A DNA stretch of 64,000 nt, taken from Pegoplata infirma. Taxonomy: Eukaryota; Arthropoda; Insecta; Diptera; Anthomyiidae. Below, one piece after another: positions 1-12,607 of this stretch (position 1 is its first letter; every line of letters begins with the position of its first letter). The notes under the pieces are model-generated. The model saw only the letters and a program-made list of their open reading frames with translations, ran no database searches and was not told where the DNA came from. The translations under genes and the position numbers were made by a program. The stretch spans positions 6,410,330 through 6,474,329 of the forward strand of contig OY992538.1 of the NCBI GenBank assembly GCA_963921195.1, written 5' to 3'.

Positions 1-577
1 CACCTTTAAACGGTAATTGCGACTGGCCAAGTAAGTTATGCATCATGAATATTATTCCATTGCTTTTCTCTCGACTTTAGTTAAAGCCTCTGACACATTT
101 GAATAGATTTGTGATCACCGGAGAAAATTGTGATATTTCAAAATATATTTTATATCTTCAAAAATACAAATGGTGAAAACGGAACTTGTCAAAGGGTTTG
201 AAATTTTTGTTTTGGCAAATAATGGGTCAGAGCATATGCATTGAAAATTGTTACGTCTACACAAATTTGAAGCTTTTGTAACTCCAATTTTAACCAAATT
301 TGACAATTTTTAAATAAAAAAATTTTCTCTGAACCGGAACTTTTTTACACAAAAAATTAATCAATAAAGGTATTTAGAGTCTTGCGGCCAGCCCTGACAA
401 TGTATCAAAAGAGTACTTCTAAATAAAATTAACCAATTTTTATTGCCAAAAAATATTGTGAATTTAAGAACTTTTCATTACAAAAATGTTTCAGAATCTA
501 TTAATTTTCTCATTCAATAAACGGATAAGAGATTTTTTAAGAAACTAGGAAAAGTCTCGTAATCCCATTTTACCAAT
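1..577. other. AT-rich sequence without a gene
   Basis: No conserved coding pattern. The segment around 481-500 (caaaaatgtttcagaatct) recurs near 4600, and AT-rich sequence of similar style resumes at 1545. One older repeat may therefore have been split by the insertions between 586 and 4543. Confidence 0.5.
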
Positions 578-585
578 ATATGTAT

Positions 586-1536
586 TAGGCTGGGTCGTAT
601 TCCAACAAAGTGCTCAGATCCACTATTAATAGTGAAAAAAAGTTGGTACAAGTAAATACAAGCAATTTAAAACCAAATGAACAAAATCGGTCCATGGTTT
701 CCGTTCTCGCATCGCGGGTCAAAATTGCGGTTTTTGAAAAAATGGTCATAATTTAAAAAAAAATTATTAAAAAAAAAAAAAATTTTTTTTTGTATCGCAT
801 TAATTCAAAGATATTTAGAAAAATTTTGTTTGTTTTTTCGGATATCGATAACCCACCCAAACGTGAGGCAATAAAAACTCACATTTTTAACATGGAGCTC
901 AAAACTACTTTTTCACTATTTTAAAAATTTAGTGAAACAAAATTTTTAAATATATTAGTTTATCCACTTGATATCATTAAATACATCTCAGGGATTGTAG
1001 AAAAAAATTCTTAGTTAAATTCCTTCGTCCAGTTGGTGTGTGGAGCGATTTGAATTTAGCGGATTTCCAGAACATGTGTTTTTATCGACATTTTTGACTA
1101 ATTTGTAGTTGTTAGCAAAATTTTACTTAAATTAACCAACTTTTTTTGTTCAAATGGTGGCTTTGGACCATAGTAACTCTGCTTTGAAATAATAGGCTTT
1201 TTGGACAACGTTAACCCTTGCCGGCACGGGGTTAAAAAATTCATCCAATGAAATTTTTGAAAATTCCTCACTCTAAAATCGTGTATGTGTTTAAATAATT
1301 AATGCGATACAAAAAAAATTTTTTTTTTTTAATAATTTTTTTTTTTTAAATATTTAATTTTTTTTTAAATTATGTCCATTTTTTCAAAAACCGCAATTTT
1401 GACCCGCGATGCGAGAACGGAAGCCATGGACCGATTTTGTTCATTTTGGTTTTAAATTGCTTGTATTTACTTGTACCAACTTTTTTTCACTATTAATAGT
1501 TGATCTGAGCACTTTGTTGGAATACGACCCAGCCTA
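586..1536. mobile_element. hAT-like foldback element, 8-bp TSD ATATGTAT
   Basis: Ends are TAGGCTGGGTCG... and its exact complement ...CGACCCAGCCTA. Long arms (about 586-809 and 1289-1536) are near-identical inverted copies. The element is flanked on both sides by ATATGTAT (578-585 and 1537-1544). An 8-bp duplication with a TAG-type end fits the hAT superfamily. There is no coding capacity, so it would need an enzyme from elsewhere. Confidence 0.88.
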
Positions 1537-1781
1537 ATATGTATGACAGTTTTCCTTGTTTTTTAACAAATTGAAATTTACATTTTTTTTTTTTAATTTT
1601 ACAAATTTCCAAGATAACTTTACAAAAAAAAATTTAGTAAATTCACGAGAATTCCTTTTAATTTTAATTGCGCCAAAAAACTGTAAATTTACAATTTTAT
1701 TGGTAAAAAGCTTGTAAAATAACAAAATTATTGGTAAAAAGCTAGTAAAATTACTTGGAATTCTTGTAAAATAGGAGGTAC

Positions 1782-2029
1782 ACACAGAAAACAAATTTGC
1801 TAATTTCCAACTGAAATTCAGTTGTCACAACAAAAAATCGGTGGATGCATTTGAATTAAGGTTGAATCAACTAAATATCGGTAGTTACAACAAAATTTTG
1901 TTATTACAACTGTCTTTTAATTGAAGCAACTATAAAATTCGTTAGCCACATCAAAATGTAGTAGCAGCAACCGAATTTTGTGTTAATACAACTGAAAAAT
2001 TCAGTTGGAAATTTATTTTTCTCTGTGTA
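1782..2029. mobile_element. MITE with ACACAGAAAA ends and CAACTGAA boxes
   Basis: About 250 bp. The left end ACACAGAAAACAAATTTG and right end TTTTTCTCTGTGT are imperfect inverses. Inside, short boxes such as CAACTGAAATTCAGTTG and ACAACAAAATT repeat in both orientations. Non-coding. Confidence 0.7.
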
Positions 2030-2038
2030 GCAAAAATC

Positions 2039-3040
2039 TACACTGATAGAAAAACGCTTCATATCACTAATGAATGGAATTCATTAACGTTGTTTCATTG
2101 CAACAATGCAATTTTTCATATGCTGAATGAAATTTCATACATATTGTGCAAGATATTCATTAATTTTGATTAATTAGATTTCGTAGTTTCATTAAAAAAT
2201 TTCATTGAGTTTTGTTTACAAAATTTTCTGTTTTTTGACACTTGTCGTGTCGCGTCTGTTTAGTCCGTTAGTTTACGCGCGCAAAAAACATCTGATCAGA
2301 GCGTGATTTTTTCTAAGAATTTTTTTACGAAATTTAAAATGAAATGTTGTTGATTAATTATAAGTATTTATTAAACTCACGTTGTTTTAAATTATTTCGG
2401 GGTTTTACTTATGTATTAAAAGTAAACGCTATAGTAAAATTTTGTGTGAGAAAACTGAGTGAAATCTATAGATAAAATAAAAAATATGTGAAAGTGTTTT
2501 TTTAACTTGGTTATTTTGTGATTTTTTCAGATTTTTTTACGAAATTTTAAATTAGAACTAAATTATTAACTAATTTTTGTGATGTTTTATATCAGTTCGT
2601 GGTTTTAATTATGTATTACAATTTAAGGTTGGAGTAAAATTTTGTGCGAGAAAACTAAGTGAAAACAACTTTTATTATTTTCAATTCTATAAAAAGATCT
2701 TTACAATTTCATACATATATTTCATTTTAAAAATAAACGTAGCATTTATTCAATAAAAGTATTTCATTTCAAAAATAAAAAGTAGGATTTATTCAATGAA
2801 AGTATTTCATAAGAATTAAATACTTTTTTCATTAAAGTAATGAAACATTTTCATAAAATATAATTTATATTTTGTATGAACAATTTTCATTAATTTAATG
2901 GAACTTGTTCTTGCAATTACATTTTATGATACCCATTTCATAAATTCAATGAAACCCTTCATAGGTTCCTTTTTAACGTCATTTTTCATAACATTAATGT
3001 AGATTTTCATTATTGTCATGTACAAATTTCTATCAGTGTA
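2039..3040. mobile_element. Non-coding element, TACACTGATAGAAA ends, TTTCATTA boxes
   Basis: Perfect 14-bp terminal inverted repeats at 2039-2052 and 3027-3040. Both subterminal regions are packed with TTCAT/ATGAA-type boxes in both orientations. No open frame of note. Its box type is shared with the next element (3174-4543), so the two look like relatives. Confidence 0.75.
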
Positions 3041-3173
3041 GTAAAATTACGAAACGTCTTTGAAAATTTTATCGTATCAAAAAATTTGTAAATTTACAAT
3101 TTTATTGGTAAAAACCTTGTAAAATTACAAAATTATTGGTAAAAAATTAAATTGGTAGCAAACAAAAAAAAGT

Positions 3174-4543
3174 TACACTGAAAAAAATAGCTTCGTGAAA
3201 TTAATGAAAATTGACCTAACCTTAATGAAAAATGACTCACGTTTTCAACCGAAGACAGGTTTCATTTGATTAATGAAACTGGTGTCATTAAAGTTCCTTT
3301 CAATGAAAACTTGCATATAAATAATGAAAATATTCGTAGAACTTGTTTGAAACGTTTAATGAAGTTTTTCATAAAATGTATAAAAATATCCATTGATTAA
3401 ATGTGGAATAGTGGTTGGTAATGAGCGTATGATAATTGCTTTTTACAAGTAACTAGTTGCTAACTTTATTAAGGTTTTGATATGGGAATTACGATAAATT
3501 CATGTTGGTTAAAGTTATCATAATTTCCATAGAAAGCCCCTAATCAAGTTAGGAACAAGTTACCTAAAAACAGCACGTATCATACACCCATAAGTGAAAA
3601 TTTGCATTAATAAGAATTTTGGTAAGTCACATGTAACCATCACTGTAACCGTCACTGAAATTTTATTTAGGGGCATGTCACAGACTCAATTCCGATCGGA
3701 TTTGAAAAAAAGTTGTTAATCGTAAAACGCAAAACAATTTTTTTTTTCGAAATGAAATCACTTTCAAAAATCAAAGTGGAATTGAATTGCTAAAAGTGGT
3801 TTCATTTCGAAAAAAAAGTATTTGCTTTGCGTTTTACGAGTGAACTAATTATTCCACTTCCGAACGGAATTGAGTCTGTGACATGATCCTTAATTGCACA
3901 CTTTTTATGGTTTTCACCTAGTTTTTACACACAACAAAATTTTACTCCAAACTTAAATTGGTCTGAATTGCCATATAAGGTAAACTATAAAAGACAAAAA
4001 CGCGATGACTTTAAAAACACGTGCTGCCAAAACGTAGCAACAACGTAGCAATGGAACAACACAAATTACCCTACATTTCATCACAAAATTTTAATGACTT
4101 AAAAAACTATTTTTCTGTTGCAAATTATATTATATTTTATAAGAAACAGTCAAAAGAAACACTTATACGGAACTTTTCACTTGTAATTTCAATTAGATAT
4201 AACCAGCATAACACACACACAAGTTTCAATAACAAAGCAAAAAAATATAAAATTATTTTATGTAAAAATTACAATTAGACTAAACACGCGTGGTGTAATA
4301 AAATGTCGTATGTTTTTGTTCTGTTTTCTTTCTCTTATTCGCAACGCAGAGTTGTATTTAGTTCTAAAAAATCTTATGATATTTTTTAATGAAATTATGA
4401 AATCTAATGAAACAAGTTTCATAAAATTTGTTCATAACATCCATGAAATTTCAATCAGCTTATGAATTCCTTCATTTAAGTAATGAAAACAAAATAATGA
4501 ATCCGTTTCATTAATATCAGGAAGGTTATTTTTTTCAGTGTAC
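3174..4543. mobile_element. Non-coding element, TACACTGAAAAAAATA ends, TTTCATTA boxes
   Basis: Terminal inverted repeats of about 16 bp (3174-3189 and 4528-4543). Its outer 200 bp on each side carry many ATGAAA/TTTCAT boxes, as in 2039-3040. The interior hosts a separate palindromic insertion at about 3668-3892. The open frame at 4021-4278 shows no recognisable protein. Confidence 0.72.
3668..3892. mobile_element. Nested palindromic MITE
   Basis: The left arm begins TAGGGGCATGTCACAGACTC and the right arm ends GAGTCTGTGACATGATCCTTA. Inner arms also pair (cgtaaaacgcaaa with tttgcgttttacg; tttcgaaatgaaa with tttcatttcgaaa). The whole is a ~225-bp hairpin. No clear target-site duplication, so exact ends are approximate. 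Confidence 0.75.
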
Positions 4544-5560
4544 AAGTTTATCTTGTAATTTTACAAGGTTTTTTTTTTTTAGTGTAAAAATTTTTCAATA
4601 CAAAAAATGTTTCAGAATCTGAGAATTTTTCAATACAAGAAATGTCTCAGAGAATCTCAAAATTTTTCATTACGAATAATGGTGTTACTTAGCCTAAGTA
4701 ATTGTTGATAAAACTCAGATAATATTGGACAGATATTTATAATAATATCTTCAGATACTTTCCATTGCCATAAACGCAACTCCCTAAAAACAACCCTAAA
4801 AATATTTTCAATTAAAAAATATCCTTTTAATATACTCCATAATAAACTCCTCATTAACCAAGCAAGTTTTAATTAAATTTTAAGAGTTGTTAAAACAAGT
4901 TGACAAAAATTTTATAATATTCTTTTAACAATGTTGTTGCAACGTAAATGTTTGTAAATCTGACAAACATGTTAAAAATGTTTGTAAATATTTATAATTT
5001 GTAACATTAAAAGTCAATGGAACCAAAAATTAACTTTTTTTTTTTGTTTAACTCATTAAATGAAACATGTTTCATAATTATGGTCAAACAAGAACCGCAG
5101 CATAAAACCGTACTCAACTGGGTCCAAGTCATACATAAGTGTAGGTATGTTTGCAGAAGCCACCAAAAAAAAAAAAAACAGCTTGACCACGGTTATTAGT
5201 AGAATGAATGAAACGAGCGGAAGAATGAATGAAAACGAACGGATGCAGGACTAAATAAATTAATGAAAATGAAATTGTTGATGGATGGAAGAATGAATAA
5301 CTAAATGAATGAACGACTAGGTTGTATACAAACATATTTGTTACACACAATTTTTTTTTTTTGGTTAAGAACATCATAAATATAATGTTAACAAATTGTT
5401 GTTGACTTGTTTTGCGTGGCTAATGGACTCATGTGTGTGTAAAAGGCCAAAGTACCGAGAGAGATTTAATTTTTTTTTTTTGGTATTTTTCGTTTTGTAG
5501 TTCTTGTGACTGATGTTATCTCTGTTGGAGTTGGCCAAATTGCCTAAAGGCATTTATTTT
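4544..5560. other. AT-rich non-coding stretch with GAATGAAT runs
   Basis: Nothing gene-like. Around 5200-5310 there is a degenerate GAATGAAT-type tetranucleotide stretch, and homopolymer T/A tracts occur at 5035-5045, 5165-5180 and 5350-5362. Short open frames here follow these simple repeats. Confidence 0.5.
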
Positions 5561-7319
5561 CATGTTACTTATTGCTTAAAATGAGAATTCAATCATTTTT
5601 ATTGCTTAATAATAGAGTCCAAGTACATGGTAGCATGCACCGAAAGTGGGTAGACTTGTGCTTTTTCTACTCCCAAAAAATCGTTACAGATTTTTTTGGT
5701 AAAAGCAGCAGCAACATTATATTATTTGTGTAGTCGATATTGCATTTTTTGGAAATAAATTATAATCACAGTTATTAAATTAAAGCATGCATTATGAATG
5801 CTTACCCGCAGTCAAAGAAGTTGTTGAAATGAAGGAGTGCATAAGTTAGCAACTTTTGCAGCAGGAAGGCGCTAAAAATTTAAATCGCACAGATTTTTAC
5901 TTTCAGTTAGATGCAAGTGTTTTGTTTTTTTTTGCGACGTGTGGCATAAGTGAGCATCTTGCAAGTTGGTTGGAGAATATTAAAGCAGAAATTGTGTGGA
6001 GTTATGTAGGTAGTAAACAGGTAGCACCGACCGCATGCAATAGGGGTTTCTTGCATTAACAAAAATTAACCGTGATTGCAGACACTGTCATTATGCAAAA
6101 ATTACAAATATCAGCAAACAATACATATTTTACATATGAAGCAACAAAAATTTTATGGTTATTAAAATGAAAAAAAAAATTTTAAATTTTTAAAAAAACT
6201 GAGACGAAAACTAAAGGCAAAAATATTGATTATAGCCGTAGAGGGAACGAACTTTTTAAAATAACCAACTAATTTTAAAACTGCGTTTTTGATTTCTAAA
6301 ATTAACCAAAAAATTAAGCAAATTTCTTCAGATAAACATTTTTAAGCAATGGCGCCCAAATAGGGGCCACCAAAACTGTTTAGCAATCTATTAACTTGGG
6401 TTTTTCAGAACTTTATCGGACAATAGCACTTAAGATATTAAATTTTTAAGGTTCAAGAGTGTTGCGATTTGGAGATTTTAGGGGAAATTGTGAAAAATTT
6501 TGATTTTGAGTGATCCCATTGTTGTCCCAGCTTAAAAATTTCAGAATATATTCTTTAGGTCTTTCTCTATAAGATTATCAAGTAAAAAAAATCGGGGGAT
6601 ACCATCCTCCCCATTTTCTCCTCCCTTTATCACGACCTTAAAATAGTTATGGTAGGTCTTGTAGAGCATATTATGAGCTTCAAAAGAAACCAAAAATGGG
6701 CTTTCTAGCTATAATAGAACCAACGATATTAAGTTTTTACGATGTAAAGTGTCGCGACTGGGAGATTGTGGGGGAAATGTTGACCCACCGTATTTTCGGC
6801 CCCTGTTGACTTAGAGGGCTGAAAATTTGAATTTGTTAGTTGTTTATGTATTGTAAGAACTAAACCAAATTTCATTAATATCGGAGGGGGTCAAAAATAT
6901 TCATGATTGATTTCACTAATAATGACCCTTTTACCATCCACACTAAAAACTAAACTGTAATGTTAGCAAAAAAAGCTTATAAACCTACAAGAAAATTTGC
7001 TGATTTTGAACTCCCTATTTTTTTGGTAAAGCTAGCAAAAATGTTTTGCCAAAATTTAGTTAACTGAAATTTTTTTTATTTCAACTTAGTTCATACACAT
7101 TTGAGGACCCCATTGGGTTCGGACCCGATGGGTTCAGACGATTTTGGGTTCCTTAAAAATCGTCCAAAATCCCAAATTTGTGTCCGTTTCGCTCTACTTT
7201 GCTTAGTTTTTGAGATACGTGATTTTAGGGCTCCATTGGAGTTTTGAGAATTAAAAAACTCGATAACTTCAAAAATATTACTCAGAGAGTAATATTACTC
7301 GATTATTTTGCGGTCTTGT
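5561..7319. other. No recognised gene; diverged ~300-bp repeats at 6400-6860
   Basis: 5561-6160 is among the least repetitive sequence here but encodes nothing I recognise; the 67-codon frame at 5856-6059 has no family features. At 6420-6520 and 6710-6800 two related segments (ATATTAA...GATTGGGAGATT-like, then GGGGAAAT) suggest an old tandem repeat. At 7080-7150 lies a TTCATACACATTTGAGG segment that also occurs at 29220 and, inverted and diverged, near 34800. Confidence 0.45.
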
Positions 7320-7430
7320 CAGTGTTGCCACCTCATGTGTAATTACACATATCATGTGTAATTTTCTTTTTCAAGTGTACCCCATGTGTAATTGTCTGCA
7401 TGTGTAATTCATGTGTAATTTGAAATTTTT
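7320..7430. repeat. hAT-like single end with CATGTGTAATT iterations
   Basis: CAGTGTTGCCACC at about 7320, a hAT-style terminus, is followed by at least four CATGTGTAATT copies plus an inverted one within 110 bp. No matching opposite end was found downstream, so this may be a solo or broken end. Confidence 0.5.
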
Positions 7431-7542
7431 ACTTTTTGGAGCATTTTTTTTATAATTTGTTTTAACAAGACTTTTAGCAGATTTTTCTATAGAAATGAAT
7501 ATTTTAACGATAAAGTTTTAAATCATCTTTATGAAATTTTTC

Positions 7543-8798
7543 TACACTAAGAAAAAAAAATATTAAAATCAAACAGAAACAACTTTAAATTAAATATAAA
7601 ACAGTGACGAAATAGAACAAAGTTTGTTTTTATTTAATTTAAATATGTTTCTAGTTGTTTTTAACATGACACGATTAGTAGACAACATTTTAAAATTAAG
7701 ATGTAACAATATTGTTTTAAAATTGGCCATGCTAAATTTAAATATGCAACAAATTTTAATTTAAAGTTGACCAATATTAATTTAAATATGGGAAATTGTT
7801 TCTCTTTTGCAGCTTTTTACTTACCTATAAACCATGAAATTTAAAATAAAACAATACATATTTTTGTTAAAGTTTTTTTTTTTTATTTTCAAATTATTTT
7901 TACAATATCTTTTAATAACACACCAAAAAAAAATTAACACTACTCTAATTGTACATCTAAGGGTAGAATTACATTCAAGGCTTTGGCTTTAAATATTGCT
8001 TGTTGGCTTTGGTTTTCGCTATACATAAAATAATCAAAGCCAAAGCCTTGGATGTACTTCTTCCCTTATTATAGCAATACATCTAATTACAACAAATGTA
8101 AAAAATAAAAAATAAACACATTTAGATTAATATTTATATACCATATATGAAAAACTTAAGTTAGAAGTCTTCATTTTCTGCCAATTACGTAGATACATCC
8201 CCTCCTCGTTCTTTAGCACTTCTTTTTTTATATTTTTCCGTCTTTATATTTTTCACTTTCTTTTTAACTTTTTCAGTTTTATTTTTGTTTTTATTGTTAA
8301 TAATTTTCTTTTTCACTTTAGTTTTTTATTTTTTTTTTAAATTTTTAATTTTATATTAGTTATTTTAATTAATTTCACTTAAATTAATTTCACATCTAGA
8401 GAAGTGAAAAAATGGGCGTCTTTTCTTAATGAAACAATATTTTAACATTGTTTCTACTTAAATTAAAATTGCCCAACTTTATTATATTTTGACATTTAAA
8501 AAAATTATAAATGTCAAAAAACAAAATTGTTCAACTTTAAAATAACCATGAAAAATATTATTTTTAATACAAATATTTGAACAAGATATTTTTAAAATTT
8601 TTAACGACTTTTAATGACGCATATTAAATTTAAAGGGATCAATTTTAAATCAAAATTGTATGCAATTTTAAAACAAACATGTTATGTTAAAATCAATCAA
8701 AAACAATATTAAAATTAAAAATTTTTCCAAAAATATGTAGCATACTTAAAATAAACATGAACATATTTGATTTAAATATGTTTTTTTCCCTCAGTGTA
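7543..8798. mobile_element. Non-coding element, TACACTAAG/CTCAGTGTA ends, TTTAAAT boxes
   Basis: The left end TACACTAAGAAAAAAA and right end TTTCCCTCAGTGTA are imperfect inverses. The subterminal regions are rich in CATGTTTAAATTTAAA-like boxes on both strands. No coding capacity. It contains a smaller inverted repeat at 7958-8068. Confidence 0.62.
7958..8068. repeat. Small inverted repeat, CAAGGCTTTGGCTTT arms
   Basis: TACATTCAAGGCTTTGGCTT pairs with AAGCCAAAGCCTTGGATGTA, with imperfect pairing extending outward (aagggtagaa / ttcttccctt). An AAAGGCTTTGGCTTTAAA core recurs at about 58607, so this is a dispersed motif rather than a one-off hairpin. Confidence 0.6.
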
Positions 8799-9065
8799 TG
8801 TTTTTCAGCCATAAATAGTATATTTGGTAAAGTTTAAAAAAAAGTTTTTTAATTTTTTAAACAAAAAAAGGTTGAAACTTTTTTAAACTGTTTAAAAAAA
8901 TAAATTGATAAATTTTGAGTAAAATTTTACTTGACACAATTAAAAAATTACTTAGACAATTTAATTAAGGTTTTAATTGTGTCAATTAAAAATTTAATAA
9001 AATTTGTTGTTATGCATTTAATAATGTTTTATTAAAAGTTTACTCAAAGTTTACTCAAAAGTTTA

Positions 9066-9790
9066 CTACACTCACAATAATAACTCTGTAAAATACTCTG
9101 TAAAATGACTGTAATCGCAGTTCAACAGACATTGAAATAGTTTTCTGCCAAAATACAGATTTAAAGAAAATACTTTCTATTTTGTTGTGACAAAAAAAAG
9201 TTTTATCAGTTATATGACTTTTATTTTTGTAATCTTTATTTTACAGATAATTAACAGAGTTTTCTGCTAAAATATAGATTAATGCAAAGTTTTTTCCGTA
9301 TTTTTGCTTTTTACTATATTATCTTAATTTCATAGTTAAAAAATGATTTTTCATAAAAAATACTGTTAATACTGTAACACCAAAAATTTATCTGTATTTT
9401 TTGGAGAAAAAAATTAAAAAGTACCAAAAAAAATAAAAAAAAAAAATTCTTTTCAGAAATCTTATAAAAATTTTGCAAAATACATGCATTTAACTAAACT
9501 CTGTAAATTTACAGAGGTTTTTTCTGTAAAATTTTGGTTGCATCAAACGCATTTTACAAATATATGTAAATTTACAGAGTTTTCTTTGTTAAAAGGTGCT
9601 GATTAAACCAATATTTTACTAGAACTCTGTAAATTGACAGTTTTTTTTGTCCAAATCATTTTACAGAATTTTATAGTAAAATTACTAAAAAAATGTTGCT
9701 AGCTGGAAAAGTATCGTGTACTCTGTTAAATTAGCAGAGTTTTTCTGTATTTATTGCAAAATTGAGTAATTTTTTACTCAATATTATTAA
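9066..9790. mobile_element. Diverged copy of the TTTACAGAGT-box element
   Basis: The opening (ACACTCACAATAATAACTCTG...) and following ~120 bp match the better-preserved element at 32062-32826 in the same order: ACTCTGTAAAAT, then CAGATTTaAGAAAATACTTT. TTTACAGAGTTTT boxes recur throughout. The right end is lost in AT-rich sequence near 9770. Confidence 0.65.
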
Positions 9791-10408
9791 AAATTTACTA
9801 AAATTTTTCATTTTTTCATTTCACATTTTGTATTTAATTATGGTTTTATCTGTAGCTTACCAAAATTTTCGTTTTCCCTAAAAATCTTGACCTCACTCAT
9901 TGTTTTCTAAACATGACCGTAATAAAATTCAATTTTTATTATTTTCTAAAAATCTAAACAATGACAAACAAAAGAAGTACTTGAATGTATCACTAAAATT
10001 TAATTCAGTTTAAACAACAACTGTGATTATTGTTTCCATTTAGTATGTTGTTACTGGCCAAACAAACAAAAAAACAACCAAACAACATAATAAAATACTC
10101 ATCAAAATATCATTGACAATCTTTTAAACAAAAGGTGAGGGATGATATAAAACAATCAAATCACATAAGTGATGATATTCGCACTCATAACGTTATGCTT
10201 CACAGACTTCGCGTAGAAGGACCTTTTATTTTGTTACAAAAAAAAAGACCCCAGAGTGTGGCATATGTCAAAATTGTAACCAAAACTACCGATTTGTGTG
10301 GTAAGAGAGAGGGGAATAAAATAGAAAATCTAAAAAAAAATATCATAAATTATATAACATTTAAAAACAAATCTCGGTTGTGATGACAGTCCAAATGATT
10401 CTATAACT
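9791..10408. other. No gene seen
   Basis: AT-rich. The frame at 10135-10383 (82 codons) has no recognisable domain and ends in low-complexity Lys/Asn-rich codons. Confidence 0.5.
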
Positions 10409-11137
10409 TTTTTATACCCTACATTTTGTGGTAGAGGGCATAATTAAAATTGTCATTCCGTTTGTAACTCATCGAAATATCGATCTGGGAGTCCCAGACT
10501 GGGACCTCATAAGTATATATATTTTTGATTAGTGATCGATTCTAAGACATTCTGGCAATGTCCGTCTGTCTGTCTTTCCGTTTGTCTGTTGAAATGGCGA
10601 TAACGACCAAATTATTACACATATTTGACTGTAACTTAACATAATTACTTTTTGTTTCTTTAAGAAGTGTGTTATTGCATTTGAGCAATACCGGTTTAGC
10701 GGTTCAAAAGTTATGAACGAAAATGTGAGGACATCTCGAAAATTTTAAATACATTCTATTATTTAATACATTCTACATAACCTAGTAAGACAAAATGCTT
10801 AAGTTCGGCTGCTTGTTGACATATGTGAAAACAACTATTACACTGAAATGTATTTGAACAAGTACAAACTTATTTTTTCCCCCAAAATTTCTTTCGCGGA
10901 ATTTTTTTTTCACAAATTTTTTTTTACCGGGATTTTTTTTTTTTTTTTTTATTTTATTTTTTTTTTTTTTCAAAATGAATTCCTTACCCCAAACATTTTT
11001 TCTTGGGTGGTTTTTTTACTAAAATTTTTCTTTCCGCGGAAATTTTTTTCACAATTTTTTTTTTGCAATATTTTTGTTTACATTGTGAAGGGTATCGATA
11101 CATTCGGCAAAGCCGAATTAAACTTTTTTACTTGTTT
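10409..11137 (+). repeat. Dispersed GTCCGTCTG repeat, forward copy
   Basis: Starts TTTTATACCCT, then TGTCATTCCGTTTGTAACTC, AAATATCGATCTGGGA and GTCCGTCTGTCTG. It ends in T-rich sequence, GGGTATCGATACATTCGGC and AATTAAACTTTTTTACTTGT. The same order recurs at 35500, 38050, 45346 and 51184. I remember similar repeats as very common in calyptrate flies; no coding function known. Confidence 0.85.
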
Positions 11138-11679
11138 ATACCTATGTATCATCTCTACTCATATCTATCCTTTCGGATATCCTTAATTTATACGGTATTT
11201 TTCTTTTTTTTTTTCGTGGTTGTAGTTGCGGTTTATTAAGGATATTCTATTGTTAAAGTTTAGGGATGCTTGAAAATGATACGCAACATTACCTTTTGTT
11301 TTTTTTGCAAAATGCATAAACTGAATAGTGTGAATTTGAAATGTATATTATTTAGTATCAGATGTTTTGTATTATTAATACAATTTTCATTTTATTATTG
11401 ATGAGTTTAATGTGGAAATTATTCAATTAAATTGACTACATAAATATAAAACTAGTGATGCGTAAATTTTGCAACAGAAAAAAAAAACATGGAATAGATA
11501 GATGACGATAGCTGTCAAACAAAAACAGGTGTCAACAATTTGTAGTTGCAATGGAGTAATTAATTATGATGATATTTTACAAATTCTAGTTTCAATTATA
11601 GGAGTTTAGACAAAATTTTTCTGAATTAAAAAAAAATCAAACGAACAAGTGAGAATGTAAAATTTTGATACCCACCAAC
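11138..11679. other. No gene seen
   Basis: AT-rich sequence between the dispersed repeat and the ATATCGCTC-ended element; no conserved frame, RNA or repeat recognised. Confidence 0.5.
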
Positions 11680-12462
11680 ATATCGCTCATTTACTTGTAT
11701 AGTATCATAATGCAAAATGTTTGATTTTACAGAAAACCTGTTTAAAGTTTACAATTGAAACTTGTTTTACATTGCAAAAGGCCCGTACATAAAAAATGTT
11801 TTAATGGCGTGTTCTCTTCTCAAACGGTGAGTTTTGAAGATATTAACCCTTTCATTTACAGTGTACACATCTTGAAAAATTCATTAAAAATTAACCGTAC
11901 AACATTTTTGTGTTTTGTTTTGACAATATTGATTATTGAAGGGTTATCCTTACGATAGATGTGCTAGGAAAAATAAATTTGCATTCAGGTGAACTCTACA
12001 CGCAATATTTGGTGGCAAACTGGAAATTTTTCAAATAACGTAAAAAAATTGCAAAACAAAATAAACGTTAAAAAGTTTTCAAAAATCGAATAATAATCGT
12101 ACAAGCTTTCTTAAAAGCGGATTTTGTAGAACTTTTCGATACGAAAAATACAAAATTCGAATTTTGGAAAAATGTTTACTCGTTCGGGAGATATTGCATG
12201 TGAAAGCTTTAAGTTTGGTTGGATATATCTCCGCTAGAGGGCGCGGTAGACAAACGAAATCAACAACAAGTTTTTACTTTGCATAGATCTACATTTTCAC
12301 AAATTTTGGTCAAGAAATTACTAGCCAAAAAAAGTCGGTAGTGAAAGGGATAATACGAAATTTTGACACAATATAAAGCAGGATATAACAAATAATTCTG
12401 TATCGTTTACCCAAAAACGACATATTTTGAGTAATGACACTATACAAGTAAATGAGCGATAT
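11680..12462. mobile_element. Element with perfect 24-bp inverted ends (ATATCGCTC...)
   Basis: The sequence from 11680 to 11703 (starting ATATCGCTCATTTACTTG) is exactly complementary to 12439-12462. The interior (about 735 bp) is not self-complementary and encodes nothing recognised; the 67-codon frame at 11755-11958 has no domain. Target-site duplication unclear, superfamily unassigned. Confidence 0.72.
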
Positions 12463-12607
12463 CATAAAGCTGAAAAAAAATTTAAAAAAAATGGGAGGGG
12501 AGTTTTTTTATGGAGGGTGTCGGAGAGACTTTGGGAGAAATCTTTCCTCTAGCGATAATGTTGACTAATAGATTAATATGGTTTTTGCTCCCAAAAAGGG
12601 GAGGGTC

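Noticed and set aside
5856..6059. 67-codon frame in non-repetitive DNA
   Set aside because: No domain, no splice or promoter context, and its length is within chance expectation for this much sequence.
10848..11239. Phe-rich 112- and 78-codon frames
   Set aside because: They follow poly-T tracts in the 3' part of the dispersed repeat; low complexity and no conservation in sister copies.
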